A DNA stretch of 12,089 nucleotides from Saprospiraceae bacterium (GCA_022842255.1 JALHPW010000083.1:1-12089); one strand, 5' to 3'; counted from the stretch's first letter, positions 1 through 7,587 are shown. Notes: generated by a model not told the origin, from the letters alone. Translations and numbers: made by a program.

Positions 1-1
1 C

Positions 2-1207
2 TGGTCGGCCTTTCCGCGCAAGGACCTTTATGCTTGGATCCGTAACTCTCAAGCTCTGATTGCCACCGGTCACCCGCGTGCCAATGAGCTGTGGGGCAAG
101 TGGAAGCCTACGTTGATGAACAACTTCCCTGGCTTGACGGACGAGCAGATTGAGAGCATCCTCCTTTACATTAAGGAGCCAGGAGGCCCGCCACCACCAC
201 CGCCACCGCCAGGTGGTGAGGTCGCTGGAGAAGAAGGCCTTCCTTGGATGTTTATCGGCCTTGCTGGTGTATTGCTCCTGCTCGCGTTTGCGCTCATGCG
301 CATCGTGAACAACCTGGCCAACGTGTCCCGCGCCAAAGACGGCCTGCCTCCAATCGAGAAGACAGCCTACCAGGTGCTTACCACCAAAGGTGCTATCGCC
401 TTTTTGGTCTTCGCGACCGTGTTGATTTTCGGCTACAAAGCCGTGGACAACGCCACTAAAATGGGTCGCGAACAGGGCTACAAACCAGATCAGCCCATCA
501 ACTTCAGCCACAAAATCCACGCAGGCATCAATAAAATTGACTGCCAATATTGCCACGATACGGCCCGCCGCTCGAAGCACTCCGGTATCCCTGGCGCTAA
601 TACCTGTATGAACTGCCACTCGGCAGTCAAAAAAGGTACCATCAGCGGCACCAGCGAAATCACCAAAATATTTGCTTCCATCGGGTTTGACCCGATTGCC
701 GGTAAGTACGTGGATGGTTACGAGAACTGGAGCGAAAAACAGATTGAAGACCTGTACAAAAAGTGGATTGGTCAAGAATATATGTCTGCCAACAGCCTCA
801 CCGCCTTGGACGAAAATGGTAAAAGTGTGGTGAGCAACCAGTGGGATGGTATTGTCAAAGCCCTCAAGGACGACTCGAATGGTAAAATCCAGGGTCCGAT
901 TGAGTGGGTACGCATCCACAATCTGCCAGACCACGCCTATTTCAACCACGCCCAACACGTAGCTGTGGGAGAGGTAGCCTGCCAAAAATGTCACGGAAAA
1001 GTGGAGGAAATGGACATCGTGTACCAGTTCTCCACCCTGGGCATGGGCTGGTGTATCAATTGCCACCGCGAGACGGAGGTGAAATTCAAGGACAACGATT
1101 ATTACAAACAATACGAGCGCTACCACGACGAGTTGAAAGCGGGCACCCGCGAAAAAGTCACGGTAGAGGACATTGGCGGCTTGGAATGCCAAAAATGCCA
1201 CTATTGA
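2..1207 (+). CDS. actA: ActA, multiheme cytochrome c subunit of alternative complex III (5' partial)
   Basis: Periplasmic heme-c electron-transfer subunit of ACIII. The reading frame is open to the window edge, so the start lies upstream; the TTG at 113 is internal, because the residues before it (WSAFPRKDLYAW...) belong to the end of a class I cytochrome c domain, whose likely axial Met is in TLMNNFPGL. Next come eight consecutive prolines (188-211), a first membrane helix (about 236-310), a short basic loop, a second helix (about 389-450), and a pentaheme domain. Its five CXXCH motifs lie at 542-556, 605-619, 980-994, 1052-1066 and 1187-1201, the last only one residue from the stop codon. 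Extra ligand histidines are seen in FSHKIH and YFNHAQH. The helices place both heme domains in the periplasm. If the missing part holds a CXXCH, the protein carries six hemes. Family assignment is firm from this heme pattern and from actB directly downstream. Confidence 0.95.
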   Translation, partial: WSAFPRKDLYAWIRNSQALIATGHPRANELWGKWKPTLMNNFPGLTDEQIESILLYIKEPGGPPPPPPPPGGEVAGEEGLPWMFIGLAGVLLLLAFALMRIVNNLANVSRAKDGLPPIEKTAYQVLTTKGAIAFLVFATVLIFGYKAVDNATKMGREQGYKPDQPINFSHKIHAGINKIDCQYCHDTARRSKHSGIPGANTCMNCHSAVKKGTISGTSEITKIFASIGFDPIAGKYVDGYENWSEKQIEDLYKKWIGQEYMSANSLTALDENGKSVVSNQWDGIVKALKDDSNGKIQGPIEWVRIHNLPDHAYFNHAQHVAVGEVACQKCHGKVEEMDIVYQFSTLGMGWCINCHRETEVKFKDNDYYKQYERYHDELKAGTREKVTVEDIGGLECQKCHY

Positions 1208-1362
1208 TTTGAATGTGGTCCTTTAATAAATGTGGTCAATGAGACCAATGTGTTGAAATCAAAAGCACATTGACCACATTAAATATATTGACCACATTTT
1301 TCCAAATAGACCACATTCCCTAGAATTGACCACATTTCGAACATTGACCACATTTCAATAAT
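1208..1362 (+). repeat. actA-actB spacer with seven copies of GACCACATT (5 direct, 2 inverted)
   Basis: The spacer is largely made of one word. Direct copies of GACCACATT start at 1272, 1290, 1309, 1328 and 1346, so they are spaced 18, 19, 19 and 18 bp; four of the five read TTGACCACATT. Two reverse-complement copies, AATGTGGTC, lie at 1212-1220 and 1229-1237. The segment 1228-1241 is a perfect 14-bp complement of 1342-1355, which ends seven bases before the actB ATG; 1229-1241 is also a 13-bp complement of 1268-1280. The transcript could therefore fold in alternative ways, some of them covering the actB initiation region. No T-tract follows a stem, so a simple intrinsic terminator is not supported. 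Function is unknown. Confidence 0.9.
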
Positions 1363-4300
1363 ATGCATCACGATAACGGTATTTGGGTAGGCACTGAAGA
1401 TTTGACGCGCGACGAAGCGTTCGTGCAGTCCTCGCAAAGCGAGTTTTCAGTGGAGAACATAGACCAAACCGACGGCAAATGGCAGACCAGCCGCCGCGAT
1501 TTTCTGAAACTCATGGGTTTCGGTCTTGGCGCAGCCACCATCGCAGCCTCCTGCGAAATCCCGGTTAAAAAGGCCATCCCATACGTCACCAAGCCCGACG
1601 AAATCGTACCGGGTGTGGCCAACTATTTTGCTTCTTCCTTCGTGGAAGGAGGGGATTACTGTTCTATCCTGGTCAAAACCCGCGAAGGCCGCCCCATCAA
1701 AATTGAGGGCAATACCCTGAGCGGAGTGACTTATGGTGGCACCAGTGCACGTGCTCAGGCCTCTGTATTGAGCCTTTACGACACACGCCGCATCCAACAT
1801 GCAGGCACGGTGAAGGAAGGCAACGTGCAAAAAACGGAATGGGCCGCATTCGATCGTGAAATCATTTCCAAACTCGATGCCGGCGGTGGTGTCCGCATCC
1901 TTACCAATTCTATCATCGGAACCACGGTTCACAGTGTGTTCGGTGATTTTAGCAAACGCTTTCCCGACTTCCGGGTGGTGTCCTACGACCCAGTTTCGTC
2001 GGCCGCCCTGCTGGAAGCCAATGAAAAGTGCTTTGGCCACAAGGCATTCCCACACTATAAATTTGACGAGGCTACGGTCATTTGCTCCTTTGGGGCTGAT
2101 TTCCTCGGGACCTGGGGCAATGCGGTTCAAAACGCCCGCAATTACACCAAAGGTCGCAAGGTAGCGGGCAAGAAGAACGCGAAAATGTCGCGCCACTACC
2201 AAGTGGAAGGCTATATGTCGCTCACAGGCTCCAATGCTGACAGCCGTGTGCAAATCCGCCCCAGCGAAATGGGCGCCGCGATTGCCGCACTGTATGGCGA
2301 ACTTTCCGGCAACGGTGGTGGCCCTAAACTGAACGACAAGGCTGCAGCAGCGATTAAAAAAATCGCCAAGGACCTCCAGGCCGCACGCGGCAAATCCATT
2401 GTTGTTTCTGGCTCTAACAATGTTGCAGAGCAAATTATCGTGAACCGAATCAACGATATGCTCGGCAACCTGAACTCGACCATCGATTTCAACGGACAAT
2501 ATTTTGGCCGTTCGGGTGATGAGCGCGAGGTGGCTAAACTGATGGATGAAATGAATGCCGGGCAGGTTTCTACCCTCATTATTTGGGGCGCCAACCCAGC
2601 TTGGGATTTGCCTAACGCGGATGCATTCAAAGCTGCAATGGCCAAAGTAGGTACTCGGATTTCTTTCAATACCAATCTGGACGAAACCACTTTGCTCTGC
2701 ACACACGCTGCACCAACGCACCATTTCCTCGAATCTTGGGGCGATGCGCAGCCACAGGCTGGTATGTTGAGCTTGATTCAGCCAACCATCGCTCCCTTGT
2801 TCAATACCCGTCAGGCCGAGCACTCGCTGCTTGTTTGGTGCGGTAGTTCCAAGTTGAATGCCAATGCGGAACAGCCTTACTACGAATACCTGAAGGCTAC
2901 TTGGCAAAATGAAATTGGTGGTGGCCAGACCAAATATCTTTCCCAAGAGGCATTCTGGGAAATGAGCCTGCACGACGGTGTGTATGAAACGCCTTCGCAC
3001 GATATCACCGTTGGTTTTGATACTACTGTTTCGGTAGACGTGAATGCAGTTTCAAAGCCATCCTCCTCAGAGCTTGAAATTTCGTTCTACGAAACGGTCA
3101 ACATCGGTAATGGACAGTATGCCCACAACCCTTGGTTGCAGGAAATGCCTGACCCGGTTACCCGTACCGTTTGGGGCAACTACCTCAGCATTCCGGTTGA
3201 ATGGGATGGTGTGAACAATATCGACGGCTGGAAAGGCCTCGAAGATGGCGACGAAGTTGAGGTGGAAGTAAATGGTAAAAAGTTCACCTGTGCCGTGGTT
3301 AAAAACTTCGGCCAAACCAAAGGTACCGTTGCGATTGCCCTGGGTGGCGGTCGTGAAGCCGGCGGCTGTGGGGTAACCTATGGGGTGAATGTGAACAATG
3401 CCTTGAAACAGGAAAATGGCCTGACCCAATACTATGCCACAGACGTCAAAGTGACGCCTACTGGTACCAAGGACAAACATTTTGCCTGTGTGCAGCACCA
3501 CAATACCATGGGTGTCAAGGCCATGGGCACGGAAGAGGGCAAAGTCATCAATGCCGACGAAAAATCACTGGGCTATAAAGGGTTCCAAGGTTCTTTGACG
3601 GATCGTTCCATCATTTTCCAGACCAATATTAAGGACCTTCAGAAGCTCGAGCACAAACTTGAAGCTTTCCACGAAGAGGCCAATCACTTGAACTCCCAGA
3701 CGCTTTATCCCGACAATGTAGATTATTTTGGAACGGGTATGAAGTGGGGTATGTATGTTGATCTCAACTCCTGTATTGGCTGTGGTGCTTGCCAAGTAGC
3801 CTGTGTGAGTGAGAACAACGTGCCAGTGGTGGGTAAAAAAGAAGTTGCCCGTCACCACGAAATGACTTGGTTGCGTATTGACCGCTATTTCTATGGCGAT
3901 CTTGAAAACCCAAAAGTGGTTTACCAACCCATGATGTGCCAGCACTGCGACAACGCTCCTTGCGAGAACGTATGTCCGGTGAATGCTACCAACCACTCCA
4001 TGGAAGGTATCAACCAAATGGCTTACAACCGCTGTATCGGTACCCGCTACTGTGCAAACAACTGCCCTTACAAAGTACGTCGTTTCAACTGGCTCGACTA
4101 TACCACTGCCGATGTTTGGCCTGCAAACGAAGAACGCGTGTTCCATGTGGAAGGGGAAGACAAGCCTTACTACGCCGACAACCTGGTACGTATGGTGTTG
4201 AACCCAGACGTGACGGTTCGTACACGTGGTGTGATTGAAAAATGCTCTTTCTGTGTGCAGCGTATCCAGGAAGGCAAATTGACGGCCAAAAAAGAAGGTC

Positions 4301-4518
4301 GCGCAATTATGGACAACGATGTGCGCACGGCTTGTCAAACGGCTTGCCCAACTGGTGCCATTGTGTTCGGCAATCTCAACAACCCGGAAAGCGAAGTCAG
4401 CAAAGCCAACAAATCGGCTGGTGCATTGGCCTACAAAGTGCTCGAAGAAATCAACGTGCGCCCAGGGGTACAATACTCAGCCAAGATTCATAACGCAAAC
4501 GAAGAACTCTTTTCTTAA
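1363..4518 (+). CDS. actB: ActB, molybdopterin-oxidoreductase-like / iron-sulfur fusion subunit of ACIII
   Basis: Large periplasmic subunit that carries electrons from the quinol-oxidising membrane part to the heme subunits. Residues 43-49 are a Tat motif (SRRDFLK), followed by a hydrophobic stretch and a lipobox AASC with Cys64, so export by Tat and lipid anchoring are predicted. The 42 residues before the Tat motif are normal for this family. Residues ~70-760 resemble molybdopterin oxidoreductases but lack the N-terminal cluster cysteines; ACIII homologues of known structure carry no molybdenum cofactor. Residues ~790-1051 are a ferredoxin-like part with cysteine groups 804/807/810/814, 859/862/867/871, 891/897/901 and 961/964/991/995. 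Thr894 replaces one Cys of the third group, which fits three [4Fe-4S] and one [3Fe-4S] cluster. The ATG at 1363 gives full family length. Confidence 0.97.
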   Translation: MHHDNGIWVGTEDLTRDEAFVQSSQSEFSVENIDQTDGKWQTSRRDFLKLMGFGLGAATIAASCEIPVKKAIPYVTKPDEIVPGVANYFASSFVEGGDYCSILVKTREGRPIKIEGNTLSGVTYGGTSARAQASVLSLYDTRRIQHAGTVKEGNVQKTEWAAFDREIISKLDAGGGVRILTNSIIGTTVHSVFGDFSKRFPDFRVVSYDPVSSAALLEANEKCFGHKAFPHYKFDEATVICSFGADFLGTWGNAVQNARNYTKGRKVAGKKNAKMSRHYQVEGYMSLTGSNADSRVQIRPSEMGAAIAALYGELSGNGGGPKLNDKAAAAIKKIAKDLQAARGKSIVVSGSNNVAEQIIVNRINDMLGNLNSTIDFNGQYFGRSGDEREVAKLMDEMNAGQVSTLIIWGANPAWDLPNADAFKAAMAKVGTRISFNTNLDETTLLCTHAAPTHHFLESWGDAQPQAGMLSLIQPTIAPLFNTRQAEHSLLVWCGSSKLNANAEQPYYEYLKATWQNEIGGGQTKYLSQEAFWEMSLHDGVYETPSHDITVGFDTTVSVDVNAVSKPSSSELEISFYETVNIGNGQYAHNPWLQEMPDPVTRTVWGNYLSIPVEWDGVNNIDGWKGLEDGDEVEVEVNGKKFTCAVVKNFGQTKGTVAIALGGGREAGGCGVTYGVNVNNALKQENGLTQYYATDVKVTPTGTKDKHFACVQHHNTMGVKAMGTEEGKVINADEKSLGYKGFQGSLTDRSIIFQTNIKDLQKLEHKLEAFHEEANHLNSQTLYPDNVDYFGTGMKWGMYVDLNSCIGCGACQVACVSENNVPVVGKKEVARHHEMTWLRIDRYFYGDLENPKVVYQPMMCQHCDNAPCENVCPVNATNHSMEGINQMAYNRCIGTRYCANNCPYKVRRFNWLDYTTADVWPANEERVFHVEGEDKPYYADNLVRMVLNPDVTVRTRGVIEKCSFCVQRIQEGKLTAKKEGRAIMDNDVRTACQTACPTGAIVFGNLNNPESEVSKANKSAGALAYKVLEEINVRPGVQYSAKIHNANEELFS

Positions 4519-4600
4519 AAGTTGATAAGGGTTTATAGTGGCTTATAAGGGTTGATTATCAACCATATAAACGCTGATAAACCTTCATAAACCATATACT
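4519..4600 (+). repeat. actB-actC spacer with direct and palindromic repeats
   Basis: ATAAGGGTT occurs twice, at 4525-4533 and 4545-4553, 20 bp apart. GGTTTAT (4530-4536) is the reverse complement of ATAAACC, which occurs at 4577-4583 and 4587-4593, the latter seven bases before the actC ATG. Positions 4550-4564 form a perfect odd palindrome, GGTTGAT-T-ATCAACC, and the symmetry continues outward with TTATA (4543-4547) against TATAA (4566-4570). The words differ from those of the actA-actB spacer. The element could be an RNA hairpin or a protein-binding site. It lacks the T-tract of an intrinsic terminator, and the downstream genes must be co-expressed with actB, so termination here would be at most partial. 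Confidence 0.8.
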
Positions 4601-6010
4601 ATGTCTCAACCAGTTGCGGCCGTCCGGCACATATTGATTGAAGGGAACAAATCCTACCATAATATCACGGAGGATTTGTGTAGCCCGACCGAGAAAGCCC
4701 CTTCGCGGGAGTGGATCATTGCTTTTTCATTGTCCTCGGTTTTCCTAGGCCTCTACATTTTTGCCATTGTTTGGACGGTGTGGAAAGGCATCGGGGAATG
4801 GGGTGCAAATCGCTCCATCAACTGGGCTTGGGACATCACCAACTTCGTGTGGTGGGTCGGTATCGGTCACGCCGGAACCCTGATTTCGGCCATCCTTTTG
4901 TTGTTCCGCCAACGTTGGCGTACGGGTGTAAACCGAGCGGCAGAGGCAATGACCATTTTTGCGGTAATCTGCGCGGGTCAGTTCCCGATTTTCCACATGG
5001 GACGCGTTTGGCTGGCATTCTTTATCATGCCATTCCCCAATACACGTGGCCCGATTTGGACCAACTTTAACTCTCCGCTTTTGTGGGACGTATTTGCTAT
5101 CTCGACGTATTTCTCGGTATCGCTCCTCTTTTGGTACACCGGTTTGGTGCCTGATTTGGCCACGGTGCGTGACCGTGCGAAGGGTTTCCGCCGCAAAATG
5201 TACGAAACCTTCTCCTTCGGTTGGACGGGTAGCGCAAAGCACTGGCAACGCTGGGAAGCACTTTCGCTTGTATTGGCAGGGATTTCTACCCCGCTTGTAC
5301 TTTCGGTGCACACCATCGTATCTTTTGACTTCGCAACCTCTGTGATACCGGGATGGCACACTACCATTTTTCCACCGTATTTCGTTGCGGGTGCGGTATT
5401 CTCAGGCTTTGCGATGGTACAAACGCTGATGATTATCACCAGGAAGGTGCTCAATCTCCAGCAGTACATTACGATCAACCACATTGAGTCCATGAACAAG
5501 GTGATTGTGCTCACAGGTACCATCGTAGGGGTGGCTTACTTGACGGAGTTGTTCATTGCCTGGTACTCTGGTTATATCTATGAGCAGTTTGCCTTCTACA
5601 ACCGTGTATTTGGTATCTACTGGTGGTCTTACTTTGGCATGATGTTCTGCAACGTAGTTGCACCACAAGTGTTCTGGTCGCGCAATATCCGCCGCAGTAT
5701 TTGGTGGACCTTCTTCCTCTCGATTATCATCAACGTAGGGATGTGGTTTGAGCGCTTTGTGATTATTGCAACCACCTTGGCCCGCGATTTCTTGCCTTCT
5801 TCTTGGAGCTATTACCGTCCAACTTGGGTTGAAATCAGCATCTTTACGGGCACCATTGGTCTGTTCTTCTTCTGCTACCTGATTTTCTGCCGCGTGGCTC
5901 CTGTAGTTGCAATTGCGGAGGTTAAATCCATCCTGAAAGTTGCAGGCGATCAGTACATTGGTCCAGATGCCAAGCATGGTCACGGTGAAAAGGCCAAGCA
6001 TGAACATTAA
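4601..6010 (+). CDS. actC: ActC, NrfD/PsrC-family quinol-oxidising membrane subunit of ACIII
   Basis: Integral membrane subunit expected to bind and oxidise menaquinol. The 469 residues hold about ten hydrophobic helices (roughly 40-61, 83-102, 116-140, 161-182, 220-244, 258-280, 300-322, 340-358, 370-390, 408-431). His132 in FPIFHMGRVW and Asp163 in LLWDVFAIS match the conserved His/Asp pair placed at the quinol site in ACIII structures; this match is from memory of the family. The stretch NVGMWFERFVII followed by LARDFLPSSWSYYRPTW is typical of ActC. The C-terminus is short and rich in His and Lys (GPDAKHGHGEKAKHEH). The ATG at 4601 is preceded by an AT-rich leader without a Shine-Dalgarno sequence, normal for Bacteroidota. 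NrfD relatives of other complexes are the alternative, but the operon settles it. Confidence 0.96.
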   Translation: MSQPVAAVRHILIEGNKSYHNITEDLCSPTEKAPSREWIIAFSLSSVFLGLYIFAIVWTVWKGIGEWGANRSINWAWDITNFVWWVGIGHAGTLISAILLLFRQRWRTGVNRAAEAMTIFAVICAGQFPIFHMGRVWLAFFIMPFPNTRGPIWTNFNSPLLWDVFAISTYFSVSLLFWYTGLVPDLATVRDRAKGFRRKMYETFSFGWTGSAKHWQRWEALSLVLAGISTPLVLSVHTIVSFDFATSVIPGWHTTIFPPYFVAGAVFSGFAMVQTLMIITRKVLNLQQYITINHIESMNKVIVLTGTIVGVAYLTELFIAWYSGYIYEQFAFYNRVFGIYWWSYFGMMFCNVVAPQVFWSRNIRRSIWWTFFLSIIINVGMWFERFVIIATTLARDFLPSSWSYYRPTWVEISIFTGTIGLFFFCYLIFCRVAPVVAIAEVKSILKVAGDQYIGPDAKHGHGEKAKHEH

Positions 6011-6105
6011 TAGTGGTAAGTGTTTAGTGATAAGTATTTGCTACAGAGCCACTTACCACTAAACATTCAGCACTAAACTTACTTAACACTTACCATTTAA
6101 GAATA
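6011..6105 (+). repeat. actC-actD spacer with mutually exclusive inverted repeats
   Basis: TAGTGGTAAGTG (6011-6022) is a perfect 12-bp complement of CACTTACCACTA (6050-6061), with a 27-base loop. The same 5' arm, TGGTAAGTGTT (6014-6024), is also an 11-bp complement of AACACTTACCA (6085-6095), which lies ten bases before the actD ATG. TGTTTAGTG (6021-6029) in addition complements CACTAAACA (6057-6065), and CACTAAAC recurs at 6071. One arm can therefore pair with either of two downstream partners but not both. No T-tract follows. The words are again unlike those of the other spacers. Confidence 0.85.
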
Positions 6106-6636
6106 ATGGCAGCTGAAAATACTAAAGTCCTCTACGGACTATACAATGACGAAGAAGACCTGAAGGTGGCCGTAAAAGCCGCCAATGCATCGCACTTGGA
6201 TATTATGGATGTATTTACGCCATTTCCGGTGCACGGTCTGGACCCTATTTTGGGACTCAAAGAAAGCCGTTTGCACTATCTTGGTTTTATCTATGGTGCC
6301 ACGGGTGCTTTATTTGGCTTCCTTGCCATGACCTGGATTTTCGTAAGTGATTGGCCCACGATGTATGGTGGCAAGCCATATTGGTCTGTCCCAGCCTTTA
6401 TCCCCATCACTTTTGAAATGACGGTATTGTTCGCTGCCTGGGGTATGACCATCACTTTTTATACGATTTGTGGCATGTGGCCTGGCGTGAAAGCAAATAC
6501 GCTGGACCACCGGATCACAGACGACAAGTTTTGCATTGCCTTTGACGTGACGAGCGCCTCTGACAGTGCGGTCGACAACCTGAAGGGCTTTTTTAAAAAC
6601 ACGCAGGCCGACGAGGTGAATATCAAAACGATGTGA
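6106..6636 (+). CDS. actD: ActD, small two-helix membrane subunit of ACIII (DUF3341)
   Basis: Accessory membrane subunit of ACIII; it carries no cofactor motif and its role is thought to be structural. The 176 residues start with a soluble domain whose segment MDVFTPFPVHGLD is characteristic of the DUF3341 family, followed by two hydrophobic helices (about 57-80 and 96-121) with a short loop containing YGGKPYWSVPAFIP between them, and a soluble C-terminal part with DHRITDDKFCIAF. Length and architecture match the family. The start at 6106 follows the A-rich leader TTAAGAATA. It sits between actC and actE in the usual operon order. Two stop codons occur in near succession (TGA, then TAG in the same frame). 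Confidence 0.95.
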   Translation: MAAENTKVLYGLYNDEEDLKVAVKAANASHLDIMDVFTPFPVHGLDPILGLKESRLHYLGFIYGATGALFGFLAMTWIFVSDWPTMYGGKPYWSVPAFIPITFEMTVLFAAWGMTITFYTICGMWPGVKANTLDHRITDDKFCIAFDVTSASDSAVDNLKGFFKNTQADEVNIKTM

Positions 6637-6759
6637 TAGCGTGGGTTTTTGGTTCACGGAAGATTTGGGTATTTGGAGTGATACCTCTGATTCCTAGATC
6701 CACGAACAAACAAATCCCCAACCTACTGAATCCACAAATTCAACGAATCAACAAGAATT
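6637..6759 (+). repeat. actD-actE spacer with degenerate ATCCAC/AATC words
   Basis: This 123-bp gap holds no gene. Its second half repeats a loose word: ATCCACGAACAAA (from 6698), AATCCACAAATTC (from 6730) and GAATCAACAAGAATT (from 6745), with CAACGAATCAAC in between. Its first half contains GATTTGGGTATTTGG, and GATTTG (6662-6667) is the complement of CAAATC (6711-6716). The pattern is weaker than in the three spacers upstream, and no promoter or terminator is evident. Confidence 0.45.
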
Positions 6760-7587
6760 ATGAAATACGCAATTGGCGCGATTCTCGGTGTGGCTCTTTT
6801 TGCTTGGATGTTTTCCCTTTGCTCTCCAGCAGGTAAAAACAAGACGGGCCATGAGTATATGCCGGATATGTATCACCCGGTGAGCTATGAGGCTAACCAG
6901 TATAGCGCTTACCATTGGAATCACTGGAACGCGGCGGAAGACGGTCAGACCTTCTCCAAAGCGGAGCTTTCCCAACCCCGTGGAAAAGTGAGCGGTACAG
7001 TACCTCGTGGTTATACGGGTGTTTATTACACGGATGCATCGGCACTGGATATTGTCCGTGGCAAAAATGCCCCCAATGCCATTGCTGCTCCCATCAATGG
7101 GGAAGCGCCCTTTACTTACGCCAATACCGAAGATGATCGCTTGAGGTGTGAGAAAGAAATGGTAGCCAACCCATTCCCCATCACAAAATCGGGACTTGAC
7201 CGCGCAAAACCATTGTACGATGTTTATTGTGGGGTTTGCCATGGTGCTAAAGGTGATGGACAAGGTGTACTTGTGACCGTTCCTGACGCCAAATATCCTG
7301 CCGCCCCCAAGAATTTGATTGGAGATGATATGATTGCAGCTGGCAATGGCCGCTACTATTTTGCGATGGTGTACGGTAAAAACGTGATGGGTGGTTACAC
7401 CGACAAACTTTCTTACGAAGAACGTTGGCAGGTGATGCACTACATCCGCTCCCTACAGGCCAAGAGCAAAAATCTGGAATACAGCGAAAAAGCCAATTCG
7501 CTCAGCAACATAGAAAAACCTGCTAAAGGGGAAGCTACGGGGCCAGGTCGGGTAGCACCACCCCCGCCACCCCCAGCTGGGAAGTAA
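6760..7587 (+). CDS. actE: ActE, monoheme cytochrome c subunit of ACIII
   Basis: Periplasmic cytochrome c subunit that works with ActA in handing electrons to the oxidase. Residues 1-20 are hydrophobic and end in FSLC, so Cys21 is a likely lipid-anchor cysteine as in ActE homologues, although Leu at position -1 is not the usual lipobox residue. The following PAGKNKTGHEYMPDMYHPVSYE is the expected ActE N-terminal region. The heme motif is CGVCH (Cys157, Cys160, His161) within VYCGVCHGAKGDGQG; Met210 in KNVMGGY is the likely sixth ligand, followed by the helix YEERWQVMHYIRSLQ. The C-terminus is low in complexity and has six prolines in a row (267-272), echoing the poly-proline linker of ActA. 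Length 275 is somewhat longer than many relatives, mainly because of this tail. Confidence 0.95.
   Translation: MKYAIGAILGVALFAWMFSLCSPAGKNKTGHEYMPDMYHPVSYEANQYSAYHWNHWNAAEDGQTFSKAELSQPRGKVSGTVPRGYTGVYYTDASALDIVRGKNAPNAIAAPINGEAPFTYANTEDDRLRCEKEMVANPFPITKSGLDRAKPLYDVYCGVCHGAKGDGQGVLVTVPDAKYPAAPKNLIGDDMIAAGNGRYYFAMVYGKNVMGGYTDKLSYEERWQVMHYIRSLQAKSKNLEYSEKANSLSNIEKPAKGEATGPGRVAPPPPPPAGK

Noticed and set aside
113..1207. TTG at 113 as the start of actA
   Set aside because: The frame is open upstream to base 2, and the residues there complete a cytochrome c domain, so the TTG is an internal Leu codon.
1268..1355. Evenly spaced repeats as a miniature CRISPR array
   Set aside because: The repeat is only 9-13 bp and the intervals 7-10 bp, far below CRISPR sizes, and no cas gene is present.
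1447..3000. 517-residue open frame on the minus strand inside actB
   Set aside because: It lies wholly antisense to a well-supported gene, its product shows no recognisable domain, and long antisense frames are common opposite coding sequence of this composition.
3772..4347. Thr in place of Cys in the third iron-sulfur motif of ActB as a damaging mutation
   Set aside because: The CIGTRYC form is expected in ACIII proteins, which hold one [3Fe-4S] cluster.
3565..4473. 302-residue open frame on the minus strand opposite the iron-sulfur part of actB
   Set aside because: Its product is rich in His, Val and Phe as expected from antisense reading of Cys/Asn/Lys-rich sequence, and it matches no family I know.
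4550..4564. Palindrome as an intrinsic terminator after actB
   Set aside because: No T-tract follows, the stem is AT-rich, and the operon must continue into actC.
4599..6010. actC as a separate NrfD-type reductase subunit
   Set aside because: The flanking genes and the ActC-specific sequence blocks place it in ACIII.
6031..6040. TAAGTATTTG as a Bacteroidota -7 promoter element
   Set aside because: It does not fit TAnnTTTG in spacing and lacks a TTG at the -33 position; it is also inside the inverted-repeat region.
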